NCBI RefSeq assembly: GCF_902506325.1
Contig: NZ_LR732328.1
Location: 1,671,071-1,735,070 of the forward strand
Origin: Limnobacter sp. 130
Lineage (GTDB): Bacteria; Pseudomonadota; Gammaproteobacteria; Burkholderiales; Burkholderiaceae_B
Reading direction: 5' to 3'
DNA: 64,000 nucleotides
A program made the position numbers and the translations under genes. This document shows positions 1 through 8,347 of this stretch, piece by piece. Within the stretch, counting starts at the first letter, position 1, and the number at the start of each line of letters is the position of its first letter. The notes below the pieces were generated by a model. It worked only from the letters and a program-made list of their open reading frames with translations. It was not told where the DNA came from and made no database searches.

Positions 1-61
1 GTTTGGATGGTTTTAAGAAGGGCTGATCTTCGCTTCAGAGATACAGGGACGAGGAATAGGA

Positions 62-562
62 TTACCCGCCATAGAACGACAGCACCAAAAGACTTACCCC
101 CTCAATATCAATGAGTTGTAGACGGAAGTCGGTAAGTCCGAGTTCTTCTATCAACGATCCCAGGTGCTGTGAATCTGACAATGTTTTCAACTGAACGCCC
201 TTCAATGCTTCAGTCACCTTGGCAACATCTGCAGGGGCAAATAACAGGGAAGGCAGAATTTTCAGAACTTGCTCTACATGCTTTACTTTTGGATCTGACC
301 CTAGAAGTACAGTCACAGCAGCCCCGTAGTGTGCGCAGCGATAAAGCTGTAAATGGAAGCTACCGATACCATTCAAAATACCGGTGTAAGTAGTGCTTCT
401 TTCAAGCTCTTGAAATCCACTTATATTCTTCGATTTCTTGAAATTTTGTACATCCACTCCACTGGTTGCATATGCACAATCGGAATGTGCATTGGCCCAA
501 GCAAGCGGCTGAACAAAGGCTGAGCAAGCCACGAGGAATTTAAAAATAGTTTTGTAAATCAT
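62..562 (-). CDS. Small exported protein of unknown function
   Basis: A 166-residue protein that I do not recognise. The N-terminus (residues 1-24) is a clear Sec signal peptide: MIYK, a hydrophobic core, then WANA just before the mature start HSD. The mature part has two well-separated cysteines (HSDC and LYRC) that could form one disulfide, and no further membrane segment. Its ATG overlaps the TGA of the upstream gene by four bases (ATGA at 559-562), so the two are translationally coupled and probably work together. The coding strand is more AT-rich than the central-metabolism genes to the right. No function is proposed beyond a periplasmic or secreted location. Confidence 0.7.
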   Translation of the reverse strand: MIYKTIFKFLVACSAFVQPLAWANAHSDCAYATSGVDVQNFKKSKNISGFQELERSTTYTGILNGIGSFHLQLYRCAHYGAAVTVLLGSDPKVKHVEQVLKILPSLLFAPADVAKVTEALKGVQLKTLSDSQHLGSLIEELGLTDFRLQLIDIEGVSLLVLSFYGG

Positions 563-1065
563 GACTTCTCGGGCTGGGGGATTTCTAAGTGATAGGCGGG
601 ATCTTTTGGTGGTCCGAAATACTTTGCAACTCGCTCGTCGCTTTGCACAACGTCAACAAACAACTTACGCAGAGCTGGATTAATACTGGATGGTGCAATA
701 TCAATGACGTTCAACTTTGCGGGGTCTGCAACATGGTTGGAAACCTTTGAAGGATCGAGCGCAATAATTTTTGCTTTCATCATTGAGATGATGAACTGCT
801 TGTGCCGCTTTTTTGATTTGTACTTCGAGTATTCATCAATTACTTGGTCGCCGTACCTGCTGTAAAGCAACTTTTGATGATCTATCCCATAACGCTCAAT
901 ATTCTCATACATTATTCGAGCTTGATCTGCTGGCGTGCGCGCTGTGCTGGTGATCAAAATTGAGGGTATGCCCGCTTTTTGCATAACATCGGTAAGCACC
1001 AACTTAGAGTACTCCGATACAAACTGCATGCTTTTTGCTGCATCTAGAAATTGAATTGTCGCCAA
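559..1065 (-). CDS. M15/VanY-like peptidase fold protein
   Basis: A 168-residue protein with the layout of the M15 (D-Ala-D-Ala carboxypeptidase / endolysin) family. After an N-terminal helical part comes ITSTART, typical of the first core strand. Then come the presumed zinc ligands: His111 in SNH, Asp122 in VIDI, and His159 with Glu161 in YHLE near the C-terminus. The start is TTG; it is supported by an AAGGGAAG Shine-Dalgarno sequence about six bases upstream, and no ATG lies nearby. No signal peptide is visible, so if it cuts peptidoglycan it would need a holin-like or other export route, or it may be a non-lytic relative. It is the first gene of a two-gene operon with the exported protein at 62-562. 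The family call rests on motif spacing only. Confidence 0.55.
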   Translation of the reverse strand: MATIQFLDAAKSMQFVSEYSKLVLTDVMQKAGIPSILITSTARTPADQARIMYENIERYGIDHQKLLYSRYGDQVIDEYSKYKSKKRHKQFIISMMKAKIIALDPSKVSNHVADPAKLNVIDIAPSSINPALRKLFVDVVQSDERVAKYFGPPKDPAYHLEIPQPEKS

Positions 1066-1257
1066 AGGTCTTCCCTTGAATTTGCATTAATAATGAAGCC
1101 TAGCAAAAACGTTTGAGGGGTGAGAAGTTGAACTTTGTTTGTGGCCGCGTTGATCGAGTCTGAATATCCACGGGGCTATCCCACTCCCCCCAACAAGCGT
1201 AGACTCATTAACAAAGTAAACGAACGTACTGTCACCGCACCACAGGGAGTCGAGCAC

Positions 1258-1872
1258 ATGGAAGCAATGCCACAAGAACCCGCACCACAGGACTTTTCAG
1301 ACCGTTTCGCCAAATCACTCACCATGTTTTTTCGGTGGTTTGCAGACACATTCTTTGCAAAACGCTACGGGCACAGGGCCGTTATTCTTGAAACAGTGGC
1401 TGGGGTGCCCGGCATGGTCGCGGGCATGTGGATTCACCTCAAAAGCCTGCGGAAAATGAAAACCGGCTACGGCCCCACCATTCGAACCCTGCTGGACGAG
1501 GCGGAAAACGAACGCATGCACCTGATGATTTTCATTGAAATTGCAAAGCCAAGCGTCGGGGAGCGGCTGCTGGTGTTGTTTGCCCAGCTGGTGTTCTGGC
1601 ACTTCTATTTTGTGCTGTATGTGTTCTTTCCAACAACTGCGCACCGCATGGTGGGGTATTTTGAAAATCAGGCCGTTGTTAGCTACACCGACTACCTGAC
1701 TGAAATTGATGCGGGCCGAATTGAAAATATCGACGCACCGAAAATTGCGATCGAGTATTACAAATTACCTGCCGATGCAAAGCTACGTGATGTAGTGATC
1801 GCGGTGAGGAAGGACGAACAAGGCCATGCTGATGTGAACCACGACATGGCCGACCATCCACTTCTGGTGTAG
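1258..1872 (+). CDS. Alternative oxidase (cyanide-insensitive ubiquinol oxidase)
   Basis: A 204-residue member of the AOX diiron family. It oxidises ubiquinol and reduces oxygen to water at the inner membrane without pumping protons. All six expected diiron ligands are seen: Glu45 (LET), Glu85 and His88 (NERMH), Glu136 (YFEN), Glu187 and His190 (DEQGH). The hydrophobic stretch around residues 104-124 fits the membrane-binding helices. I chose ATG 1258 because AGGGAG lies at 1244-1249, nine bases ahead; an open frame back to 1135 adds 41 unlike residues. It converges on the DUF2834 gene with a two-base gap. Bacterial AOX often relieves electron overload or nitric oxide stress; no NO-regulator site was recognised upstream. 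Confidence 0.93.
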   Translation: MEAMPQEPAPQDFSDRFAKSLTMFFRWFADTFFAKRYGHRAVILETVAGVPGMVAGMWIHLKSLRKMKTGYGPTIRTLLDEAENERMHLMIFIEIAKPSVGERLLVLFAQLVFWHFYFVLYVFFPTTAHRMVGYFENQAVVSYTDYLTEIDAGRIENIDAPKIAIEYYKLPADAKLRDVVIAVRKDEQGHADVNHDMADHPLLV

Positions 1873-1874
1873 TT

Positions 1875-2204
1875 TCAAGCGCCTGCTTTTTCCTGTTTCA
1901 ACCGAATCAGCAGGTACACCGCAAACCCGGTGGCAACACCGGGCACCACGCCCAACAACAGCGCAACCCAGCCGTGGCGAATGCCTTTTACCTTGGCCTC
2001 GTACATCACCCACACGGCCAACACAGCCCAAGTGAAGAAAATATCGATCGCATAACCCGATGCGTAAGGATTCACAAATCCGCCGGCGAACGCGCCGATA
2101 ATATCTGGGTTGTCGATAAACGGGGGAATACACACCATGGCAAAAGCCACAGCAAATACCACCGCCAATACGACTAACAATTTGCGATACGCCTCTGTTC
2201 CCAT
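1875..2204 (-). CDS. DUF2834 small inner-membrane protein
   Basis: A 109-residue protein with three hydrophobic segments (about residues 8-28, 52-70 and 78-100), separated by the NPYASGYAID stretch that I associate with DUF2834 proteins. Function is unknown. It ends two bases from the convergent alternative oxidase gene and faces the MBL hydrolase divergently at 2272. A role beside the respiratory oxidase is possible but only suggested by position. Confidence 0.65.
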   Translation of the reverse strand: MGTEAYRKLLVVLAVVFAVAFAMVCIPPFIDNPDIIGAFAGGFVNPYASGYAIDIFFTWAVLAVWVMYEAKVKGIRHGWVALLLGVVPGVATGFAVYLLIRLKQEKAGA

Positions 2205-2271
2205 GAAATTTAGCCCCTCTGTCGTTTGAATTTCTCTACTATATCGTCACTCCAACCCCACTACCCGCAAC

Positions 2272-2916
2272 ATGCTTCAGTACCTCACCATCCCTGTCAC
2301 GCCATTCGCGCAAAACTGTTCCATTGTGTGGTGCAGCGAAACCAACAAGGCTGCGATCATCGACCCGGGTGGTGATCTTGAAAAACTCGCCAAGGCAATC
2401 GCGGACCGCGATCTGGACCTGCAAGCCATTTGGCTAACCCACGCGCACATAGACCATGCGGGTGGGGTAGCCGAACTGGCAGAACAATTGAACCTACCCA
2501 TAATCGGCCCACATGAAGGTGACCAGTTCTGGATTGACCGCTTGGCCGACCAAAGCCGAATGTTCAACTTCCCGTTAAGCAAGCCTTTCACACCCAACCG
2601 CTGGCTGACTGATGGCGACTCCGTTCAAGTTGGCAATTGCACCCTGAATGTTCGCCACTGCCCCGGCCACACGCCGGGCCATGTTGTGTTTTACTCTGAG
2701 GAGGCCAAACGTGCTTTTGTAGGTGATGTTTTATTCGTGGGTAGCATGGGCCGCACCGACTTTCCGGGTGGCGACCATGAAACACTGATCGACAGCATCC
2801 GCAACCGCCTGTGGCCCATGGGCAACGACACGGTGTTTATTCCCGGCCATGGCCCGGAAGGCAGCTTTGGTCAGGAACGGCGAAGCAACCCGTACGTGCG
2901 CGACCTTCAGTTTTAA
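2272..2916 (+). CDS. MBL-fold hydrolase, YcbL/glyoxalase II-like
   Basis: A 214-residue metallo-beta-lactamase-fold enzyme of the short glyoxalase II-like (YcbL) type. Visible metal sites are HAHIDH (around residue 59), HCPGHTPGH (around 124-132), the bridging Asp in FVGDVLF, and the late His in IPGHG. It lacks the long C-terminal substrate domain of GloB, so it may hydrolyse hydroxyacyl thioesters with low specificity. It is cytoplasmic, with no signal peptide. Its stop overlaps the stop of the convergent Nudix gene by four bases (2913-2916). Confidence 0.88.
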   Translation: MLQYLTIPVTPFAQNCSIVWCSETNKAAIIDPGGDLEKLAKAIADRDLDLQAIWLTHAHIDHAGGVAELAEQLNLPIIGPHEGDQFWIDRLADQSRMFNFPLSKPFTPNRWLTDGDSVQVGNCTLNVRHCPGHTPGHVVFYSEEAKRAFVGDVLFVGSMGRTDFPGGDHETLIDSIRNRLWPMGNDTVFIPGHGPEGSFGQERRSNPYVRDLQF

Positions 2917-3458
2917 ACGCTTTGTGCCACCCAAAACGCCCCAATAATCGTTTTCACATCACTCACTTCACCCGCCTTGATTTGTCGCATCAACTCAGCT
3001 GGCTCAACCAACACCACATCCAGAAACTCGTTGTGATCGAGTTGGCGTTCTTGAAGGGTTAAACCCCGTGCCACATACAGCTCAATTTTTTCGGTGGAAT
3101 AAGAAATCACCGGGTGAATGGTGGTGATGTGCTCAAGCGTTTGCGCCACATAGCCGGTTTCTTCAAGCAGTTCACGGTGGGCTGTGGCAACGGGGTCTTC
3201 ACCGGGATCAATTTTGCCTGCCGGGAACTCCAGAAACACACGATGCAGGGGGTAGCGAAACTGCCTTTCCATCACAAAACGACCATCGTCCAGTATGGGA
3301 ATAATGGCCACGGCACCAGGGTGTACCGTGTATTCGCGCACCGATTCCTCACCGTTGGGCAGGCGAACCCTGTCCTGGTTCACTTTCATCAAATGGCCGT
3401 CAAACACCCGTGTGCTGGTGATGCAGGTTTCCTCAAGGTGTTTTTCAGTGATAGGCAT
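2913..3458 (-). CDS. Nudix hydrolase, ADP-ribose pyrophosphatase type
   Basis: A 181-residue Nudix enzyme. The Nudix box is present as GKIDPGEDP followed by REXXEETG (HRELLEETGY), with the metal-binding glutamates intact. The preceding FRYPLHRVFLEFPAG block is typical of the ADP-ribose/NDP-sugar pyrophosphatase (NudF-like) group, which cleaves ADP-ribose to AMP and ribose 5-phosphate. ATG 3458 is preferred; an in-frame TTG at 3473 would add five residues, and neither has a convincing Shine-Dalgarno sequence. The gene is convergent with, and overlaps, the MBL hydrolase. Confidence 0.85.
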   Translation of the reverse strand: MPITEKHLEETCITSTRVFDGHLMKVNQDRVRLPNGEESVREYTVHPGAVAIIPILDDGRFVMERQFRYPLHRVFLEFPAGKIDPGEDPVATAHRELLEETGYVAQTLEHITTIHPVISYSTEKIELYVARGLTLQERQLDHNEFLDVVLVEPAELMRQIKAGEVSDVKTIIGAFWVAQSV

Positions 3459-3571
3459 ATTCACGATGCTCAATGGAACAAACGCTACATTTGATCACAT
3501 TCACATCTTGGTGTTAACCCTAGGCCCGCTGGTGGTATAAACTCAATCGCCATCCTTTTGTAAATTTCCCC

Positions 3572-4792
3572 ATGTCGCTGTTATCAAGCTTGCTATTGCT
3601 CATTGTGGTTGCCCGCTTGTTTGGCCGCCTTTTTGCGCGCTACAACCAACCTGAGCTGATCGGTGAAATATTGGCAGGCGTGCTACTGGGGCCCGCCATT
3701 TTGGGCTTGATCGAACCCAACAAAGCCTTGGCAGGTGTTACCGAATTGGCCGTGTTTCTGATTATTCTGAACGCCGGGCTTGAAATGCGCTTCTCCGACA
3801 TTGTGGGCGCCATGAAAGGCCGCGGCCTGATGCTGGCCGTCATCAGCTTTTTCATTCCCTTCGGTGGTGGTGTATTGGTGGCTGCGGCTTTCGGGCAAGA
3901 CATCATGCGCATGATCTTTTTGGGCCTGTGCATCTCGATCACCGCGCTGCCCGTGGCTGTGAAGTTGATGGACAGCCTTGGCATTTTGCACACACCCATT
4001 GCCAGGTTTTCATTGGCCACCGCGGTGGTCAACGACGTGGCTGCCCTGTTCATTCTGGGCATTGTGTTGAACCTGCCCGAAACGCTCACCCTGGGTGACG
4101 CCAGCGTGGCCGTGGGCATTGCGACCTTAAAACTAATGGCCATGGGCATGGTCGTGGTGGGGCTGAACCAGTTACTGAACTGGCTCGAAAAACGCAATGT
4201 GAATGTCCAGGCCTTGCCAGAATCGATGATCAAAGTATTTGGTCCCGAAGCCTTGTTTGGTATCGTGATTGTGTTTGTGCTTGTGTTTGGCACCATCAGT
4301 GAAGCCTTGGGCTTTCACTTCGTGATTGGTGCATTTTTTGGTGCGCTGTTTCTCGACAAAAAACACTTCATTGCTTCCCGCTACAAAGACTTGCAAGGCA
4401 CCTTGGGGTCGATCACCAACGGCTTTCTCGCACCCATATTTTTCGCTTATCTGGGACTTGAATTGCAATTGGTCAGCCTGACCGAATGGGAATTTCCCCT
4501 GATTGTCATCGTGGTGTCGATTGTCACCAAGCTATTCGCAGGCTGGCTGGGCGGCCTGATGGTGGGCATGGATCACCGGGAATCACTGGGCTTGGGTACA
4601 GTGCTCAATGGCCGCGGCGTGATGGAACTGGTTGTGGCTGGCATTGCCTACCAAAACGGCTTTATTGGCCCCACCATGTTCTCAACTTTGGTGTTGATGG
4701 GCATTGTGACCACCTTCCTCACGCCAATCTTCTTCAAGCAGGTGTACCGGGGCAACAAGCTTGAAGCATACCGACAGACGAGTCGTACGTAG
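3572..4792 (+). CDS. CPA2-family cation:proton antiporter
   Basis: A 406-residue integral membrane protein with about 12 hydrophobic segments, matching the membrane domain of the CPA2 (KefB/NapA-like) exchangers. The N-terminal GEILAGVLLGPAILG motif and the paired-acid-type stretch ATAVVNDVAALFILG (about residues 149-163) fit the transport core. There is no C-terminal TrkA-N (RCK) domain, so it is closer to NapA-type Na+/H+ exchangers than to glutathione-gated KefC. It is monocistronic, facing the FRG gene convergently with only a two-base gap. The transported ion cannot be told from the sequence. Confidence 0.87.
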   Translation: MSLLSSLLLLIVVARLFGRLFARYNQPELIGEILAGVLLGPAILGLIEPNKALAGVTELAVFLIILNAGLEMRFSDIVGAMKGRGLMLAVISFFIPFGGGVLVAAAFGQDIMRMIFLGLCISITALPVAVKLMDSLGILHTPIARFSLATAVVNDVAALFILGIVLNLPETLTLGDASVAVGIATLKLMAMGMVVVGLNQLLNWLEKRNVNVQALPESMIKVFGPEALFGIVIVFVLVFGTISEALGFHFVIGAFFGALFLDKKHFIASRYKDLQGTLGSITNGFLAPIFFAYLGLELQLVSLTEWEFPLIVIVVSIVTKLFAGWLGGLMVGMDHRESLGLGTVLNGRGVMELVVAGIAYQNGFIGPTMFSTLVLMGIVTTFLTPIFFKQVYRGNKLEAYRQTSRT

Positions 4793-4794
4793 GT

Positions 4795-5589
4795 TCAGTG
4801 GCCTTTGGTCGAAGCCATGACATGCCCCGGCCAGGTAATTTCAAGCTCGTAGGAAATGGATCGCGACAAGCCATCCAGGTCTGGAAACAATGTGGCGTGG
4901 GTGATGTTCATTCGGTACAGCGCCAACATCGCTTCTTTTCGAATACTGGTCGGCAAAATAAATTTTCGGATCATGGCCGGACCGGTTTCATATTGCTGAA
5001 TAATTTCGTCGATCGGTTTGTCGAGCACACCAGGCACCACAAAAGTTCCTGATTGCGCCACCAAGCGCCTGTCCATTTGATCGGGCTCGCCCACCCACAT
5101 CATGTCGTTGGTATTCGATGCAAAGTAACGCTCGAAATTCCCTTCAATGCGGGGGTCGATCATGTCGCGGTGCAAGGTTGCGTTGTTAATGGGCGAGGCC
5201 ATCCACAAGCGCGGCGTGTCCAGCGCAAACACGGCTGAATTTTTTACTGCCCTTTCCAGTGCAAAAAAAGCGGCCACAAAAGGCGACTTGGTGAAGTCGA
5301 GCATGCGCGTGGGTGCGCCATGGTGTTGCATCAATGCAAGGCAGCGAATGTCATCGTCGAGCACGCTGGCATCGGGCAAGTAGTTGTGTGCTTTGCGCCT
5401 GAAAATTCGAAAAGCACGTTCTTCACGCAAGCGCCAGGTCGATTTATCGGGCACATAATTTTGAAGGTATCGCGACAGCGAACTTAACAAAGGCCAGTCC
5501 GCATCTTGCAGGCCACGAAATGCCCAGCCATCGCATTCCGAAGTCAGCGCAACAAACTCGTTCCAGTCGGCAATGTGTATGGTTTCCAC
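4795..5589 (-). CDS. FRG domain-containing protein
   Basis: A 264-residue protein built around an FRG domain. WAFRGLQDADW lies near residues 22-32, and the hallmark MQHHGAPTR followed by LDFTKSPFVAAFFA lies around residues 87-110. The domain's biochemical role is not established, though FRG proteins are frequent in accessory and defence-type loci. The GTG start is backed by GGGAG six bases upstream. It begins 13 bases after the ppc stop on the same strand, so it is probably read through from the zwf-ppc transcript, an unusual setting for this domain. No signal peptide or membrane segment. Confidence 0.82.
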   Translation of the reverse strand: METIHIADWNEFVALTSECDGWAFRGLQDADWPLLSSLSRYLQNYVPDKSTWRLREERAFRIFRRKAHNYLPDASVLDDDIRCLALMQHHGAPTRMLDFTKSPFVAAFFALERAVKNSAVFALDTPRLWMASPINNATLHRDMIDPRIEGNFERYFASNTNDMMWVGEPDQMDRRLVAQSGTFVVPGVLDKPIDEIIQQYETGPAMIRKFILPTSIRKEAMLALYRMNITHATLFPDLDGLSRSISYELEITWPGHVMASTKGH

Positions 5590-5602
5590 AATTCACTCCC
5601 TG

Positions 5603-8347
5603 CTAGCCACTGTTTCTCAAGCCTGTGGCAATGCCGTTGATCGACAAATGCACACCCCGCGCCACGCGTTCGTCGGCCTCACCTTGCCGGTGCCTGCGCA
5701 ACAACTCCACCTGCACATGGTTCAACGGGTCAACATAAGGAAAACGCGCCTCGATGGAACGTTTAAGTAATGGGTTGTCGGCCAGCAATTCCTGCTGCCC
5801 GGTCAACCACAGCAGCCCTTCCACAGCACGCGCATGCTCGGCAGCAATGCTGCCAAATATTTTCTCGCGCAGCGCAACGTCTTCCACCATGGCAGCATAA
5901 CGCGATGCAATTGCCATGTCGGCTTTGGCCAGCACCATGTTCAAGGTGGACAGCATGGTGTTGAAAAACGGCCATTGCTTGGCCATGGTTTGCAAGTCCG
6001 CTTGTTCACTGTCGGAAAGCGATTTGCGCAGCATAGCCACTGCCGTGCCAAAACCATACCAGCCCGGCAACATCACACGGCTTTGTGCCCAACTGAACAC
6101 CCAGGGAATGGCGCGTAAGTCTTCAATGGTCCAATCGGCTTTGCGTGAAGCAGGGCGGCTGCCGATGTTCAAACTCGCAATTTCCGAAATGACCGTGGAT
6201 TGTTTGAAGTACGCCAGAAAACCGTCGGTGTTGTACACCAAATCGCGATAGGCGTTGAATGCATGGTCTGACAACTGCGCCATCAATTCAAGGTACTTGG
6301 CAGGCACTTCGCGCGTCAGTTCCGTGTGCTCAGACACCATCAGGTTTGCAGACACAAGTACCTCAAGGTTTCGCCTGCCCAGCGATTCAATTCCATACTT
6401 GGCAGCAATGACTTCACCTTGCTCAGTCAAGCGAATGCGCCCTTCCACCGCACCGGGCGGTTGACCCAAAATGGCGTGGTAACTGGAACCACCACCACGA
6501 CCCACCGAGCCGCCACGGCCATGGAACAGGCGAATTTTTATGCCATACTTTGCAAACACATCGACCAAACCGATTTCAGCCTGGTACAGACTCCAGCCTG
6601 ATGTCACAAACCCGCCGTCTTTGTTGCTGTCGGAATAGCCCAGCATCACTTCCTGCACATGCCCGCGTGACGCCACCAAGGCACGGTATTCAGGAATGCT
6701 GAACAAGCGGTTCATGATGTCGGGCGCTGCTTGCAAATCACCAATGGTTTCAAACAGCGGCACCACATTCACGGCAATGTCGCCCTTGGCCACATTCAGC
6801 AAATGGGCTTCTTTGAGCAACACGGCCAGTTCAAGCAAATCACTGACCGATGCTGTTTTGGAAATAATGCAGTTTTGAATGGCCGAGTGGCCCAGTATTT
6901 GATGCGCCAGTTTGGCCTTGCGGAAAATGGCCATTTCAGAATGGGTGCGTTCGCCGTATTGAAGTGAATCGCTGAACAACAAACGGGGTGTGCGCAGTTC
7001 AGCGCACAGCAATTCAATGCGTTCGGCTTCGCTGCAAGCCAGGTAATCAATTTGCCCCAGGCTTGATTGCCTGAACAAATCGCCCACCACTTCTTCAAAC
7101 ACATCGCTGTTTTGCCGTAGGTCCAGGGCCATCAGCGAGAAGCCAAATACTTTCACTTTGCGTGCCAACAGGGCCAAACGCCCCTCGGCAATGCGTTGCA
7201 TGCCGTTGTCACTCAAGGCCTTGTACATCACATTCAAATCGGTCAGTAAATCGCCCGGCGAGCCATAGGCCGTGGCCACGTCATGGCCCTGTTGGCTTTG
7301 CTCAAACAAAGCCTGCAGGCGATTGCGAATGGCCACACAGGCGCGCCGCAAGGTTTCATCCTGGCGGTGTGCAGAGTCCTCGCCCGAGGTTTTGGCCAAT
7401 GCCGTTAGTGGCGGATTGGGTTTCAAGAAGTAATCGGTCACGCTGAATTCGCGAATCAGGCAATTCACCTCGGCAAGGTAATGCTCCAGTACCTTGCGGC
7501 TTTGAATTTTCAGCGTGGTGTCCAGCACCTGCGCAGTTACAAATGGGTTGCCATCGCGATCCCCGCCAATCCACGAACCCACAGTGAGCACCTTGCCCAG
7601 CGGGTCTTCATTCACTGGCAAAAAATTGTCGGTGCTGGGCAAATCCAACAGGCTTTGCAAACGCCTGTACACCTGCGGCACTTGGGCAAAAAAAGTGGAA
7701 TCAAAATAGGCCAGCGAATTGTTCACTTCATCAATCACGCTGAGCTTGTTTCGGCGAAGCAAGCGGGTTTGAAACAGGCGCTGCACTGCGGCTTTCAGTT
7801 CATCTCGCCAGGCATTGGTTTCTTCCAGCGTCAGGCGGATTTCATCCCGATGGCGAATCAGCGCAATAATGCTTTGCTGCGCGTCCAGCACACTTTTGCG
7901 TTGCACCTCGGTGGGGTGTGCGGTCAACACGGGCACCGATTCGGTTTGCTTTAACCGCGCCAGCACCGCATCGCGATTCACGCCAACCCGGTCCAGCTCG
8001 GCCATGGTGTAATCCAGGCTGGCCTCGCGTGCGGGTACACCTGCAAGTTCATGCTCGCGGTTGCGGCGAATCAAATGGCAGTCTTCGGCAATGTTGCTCA
8101 ACATTGAGAAAATCGAAAAGGAGCGTATCAGTGAAATGGTCTCGTCCTGAGTCAACGCCTCAAGGCGAGCCTCCAGTTTGGCGCGCGCCGCCTTGTCATC
8201 AAACCGGCGGTACTGCACCGACAACTGCCGCACTTCCTCAATGGCTGCAAACACAGGCAAACCCTGTTGCTCAGCAATGATTTCTCCAAGCAACGCGCCC
8301 AGCAGGCGAATGTCTTCCCGCAACTGGGAATCCTTGTCTTCGATCAC
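5603..8347 (-). CDS. ppc: Phosphoenolpyruvate carboxylase
   Basis: A 914-residue cytoplasmic enzyme that carboxylates PEP with bicarbonate to oxaloacetate, the anaplerotic feed of the TCA cycle. Signatures seen are the catalytic His block LTAHPTEVQRKS, the FHGRGGSVGRGGG loop, GYSDSNKDGGF, and the conserved C-terminal tail ending in LRNSG. I place the start at GTG 8345-8347. It overlaps the zwf TGA as GTGA, and a perfect TCCTCC complement (GGAGGA on the coding strand) lies at 8354-8359, six bases upstream. An ATG at 8365 would add six residues inside zwf and lacks a better site. Coupling to zwf ties oxaloacetate supply to hexose oxidation. Confidence 0.97.
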   Translation of the reverse strand: MIEDKDSQLREDIRLLGALLGEIIAEQQGLPVFAAIEEVRQLSVQYRRFDDKAARAKLEARLEALTQDETISLIRSFSIFSMLSNIAEDCHLIRRNREHELAGVPAREASLDYTMAELDRVGVNRDAVLARLKQTESVPVLTAHPTEVQRKSVLDAQQSIIALIRHRDEIRLTLEETNAWRDELKAAVQRLFQTRLLRRNKLSVIDEVNNSLAYFDSTFFAQVPQVYRRLQSLLDLPSTDNFLPVNEDPLGKVLTVGSWIGGDRDGNPFVTAQVLDTTLKIQSRKVLEHYLAEVNCLIREFSVTDYFLKPNPPLTALAKTSGEDSAHRQDETLRRACVAIRNRLQALFEQSQQGHDVATAYGSPGDLLTDLNVMYKALSDNGMQRIAEGRLALLARKVKVFGFSLMALDLRQNSDVFEEVVGDLFRQSSLGQIDYLACSEAERIELLCAELRTPRLLFSDSLQYGERTHSEMAIFRKAKLAHQILGHSAIQNCIISKTASVSDLLELAVLLKEAHLLNVAKGDIAVNVVPLFETIGDLQAAPDIMNRLFSIPEYRALVASRGHVQEVMLGYSDSNKDGGFVTSGWSLYQAEIGLVDVFAKYGIKIRLFHGRGGSVGRGGGSSYHAILGQPPGAVEGRIRLTEQGEVIAAKYGIESLGRRNLEVLVSANLMVSEHTELTREVPAKYLELMAQLSDHAFNAYRDLVYNTDGFLAYFKQSTVISEIASLNIGSRPASRKADWTIEDLRAIPWVFSWAQSRVMLPGWYGFGTAVAMLRKSLSDSEQADLQTMAKQWPFFNTMLSTLNMVLAKADMAIASRYAAMVEDVALREKIFGSIAAEHARAVEGLLWLTGQQELLADNPLLKRSIEARFPYVDPLNHVQVELLRRHRQGEADERVARGVHLSINGIATGLRNSG

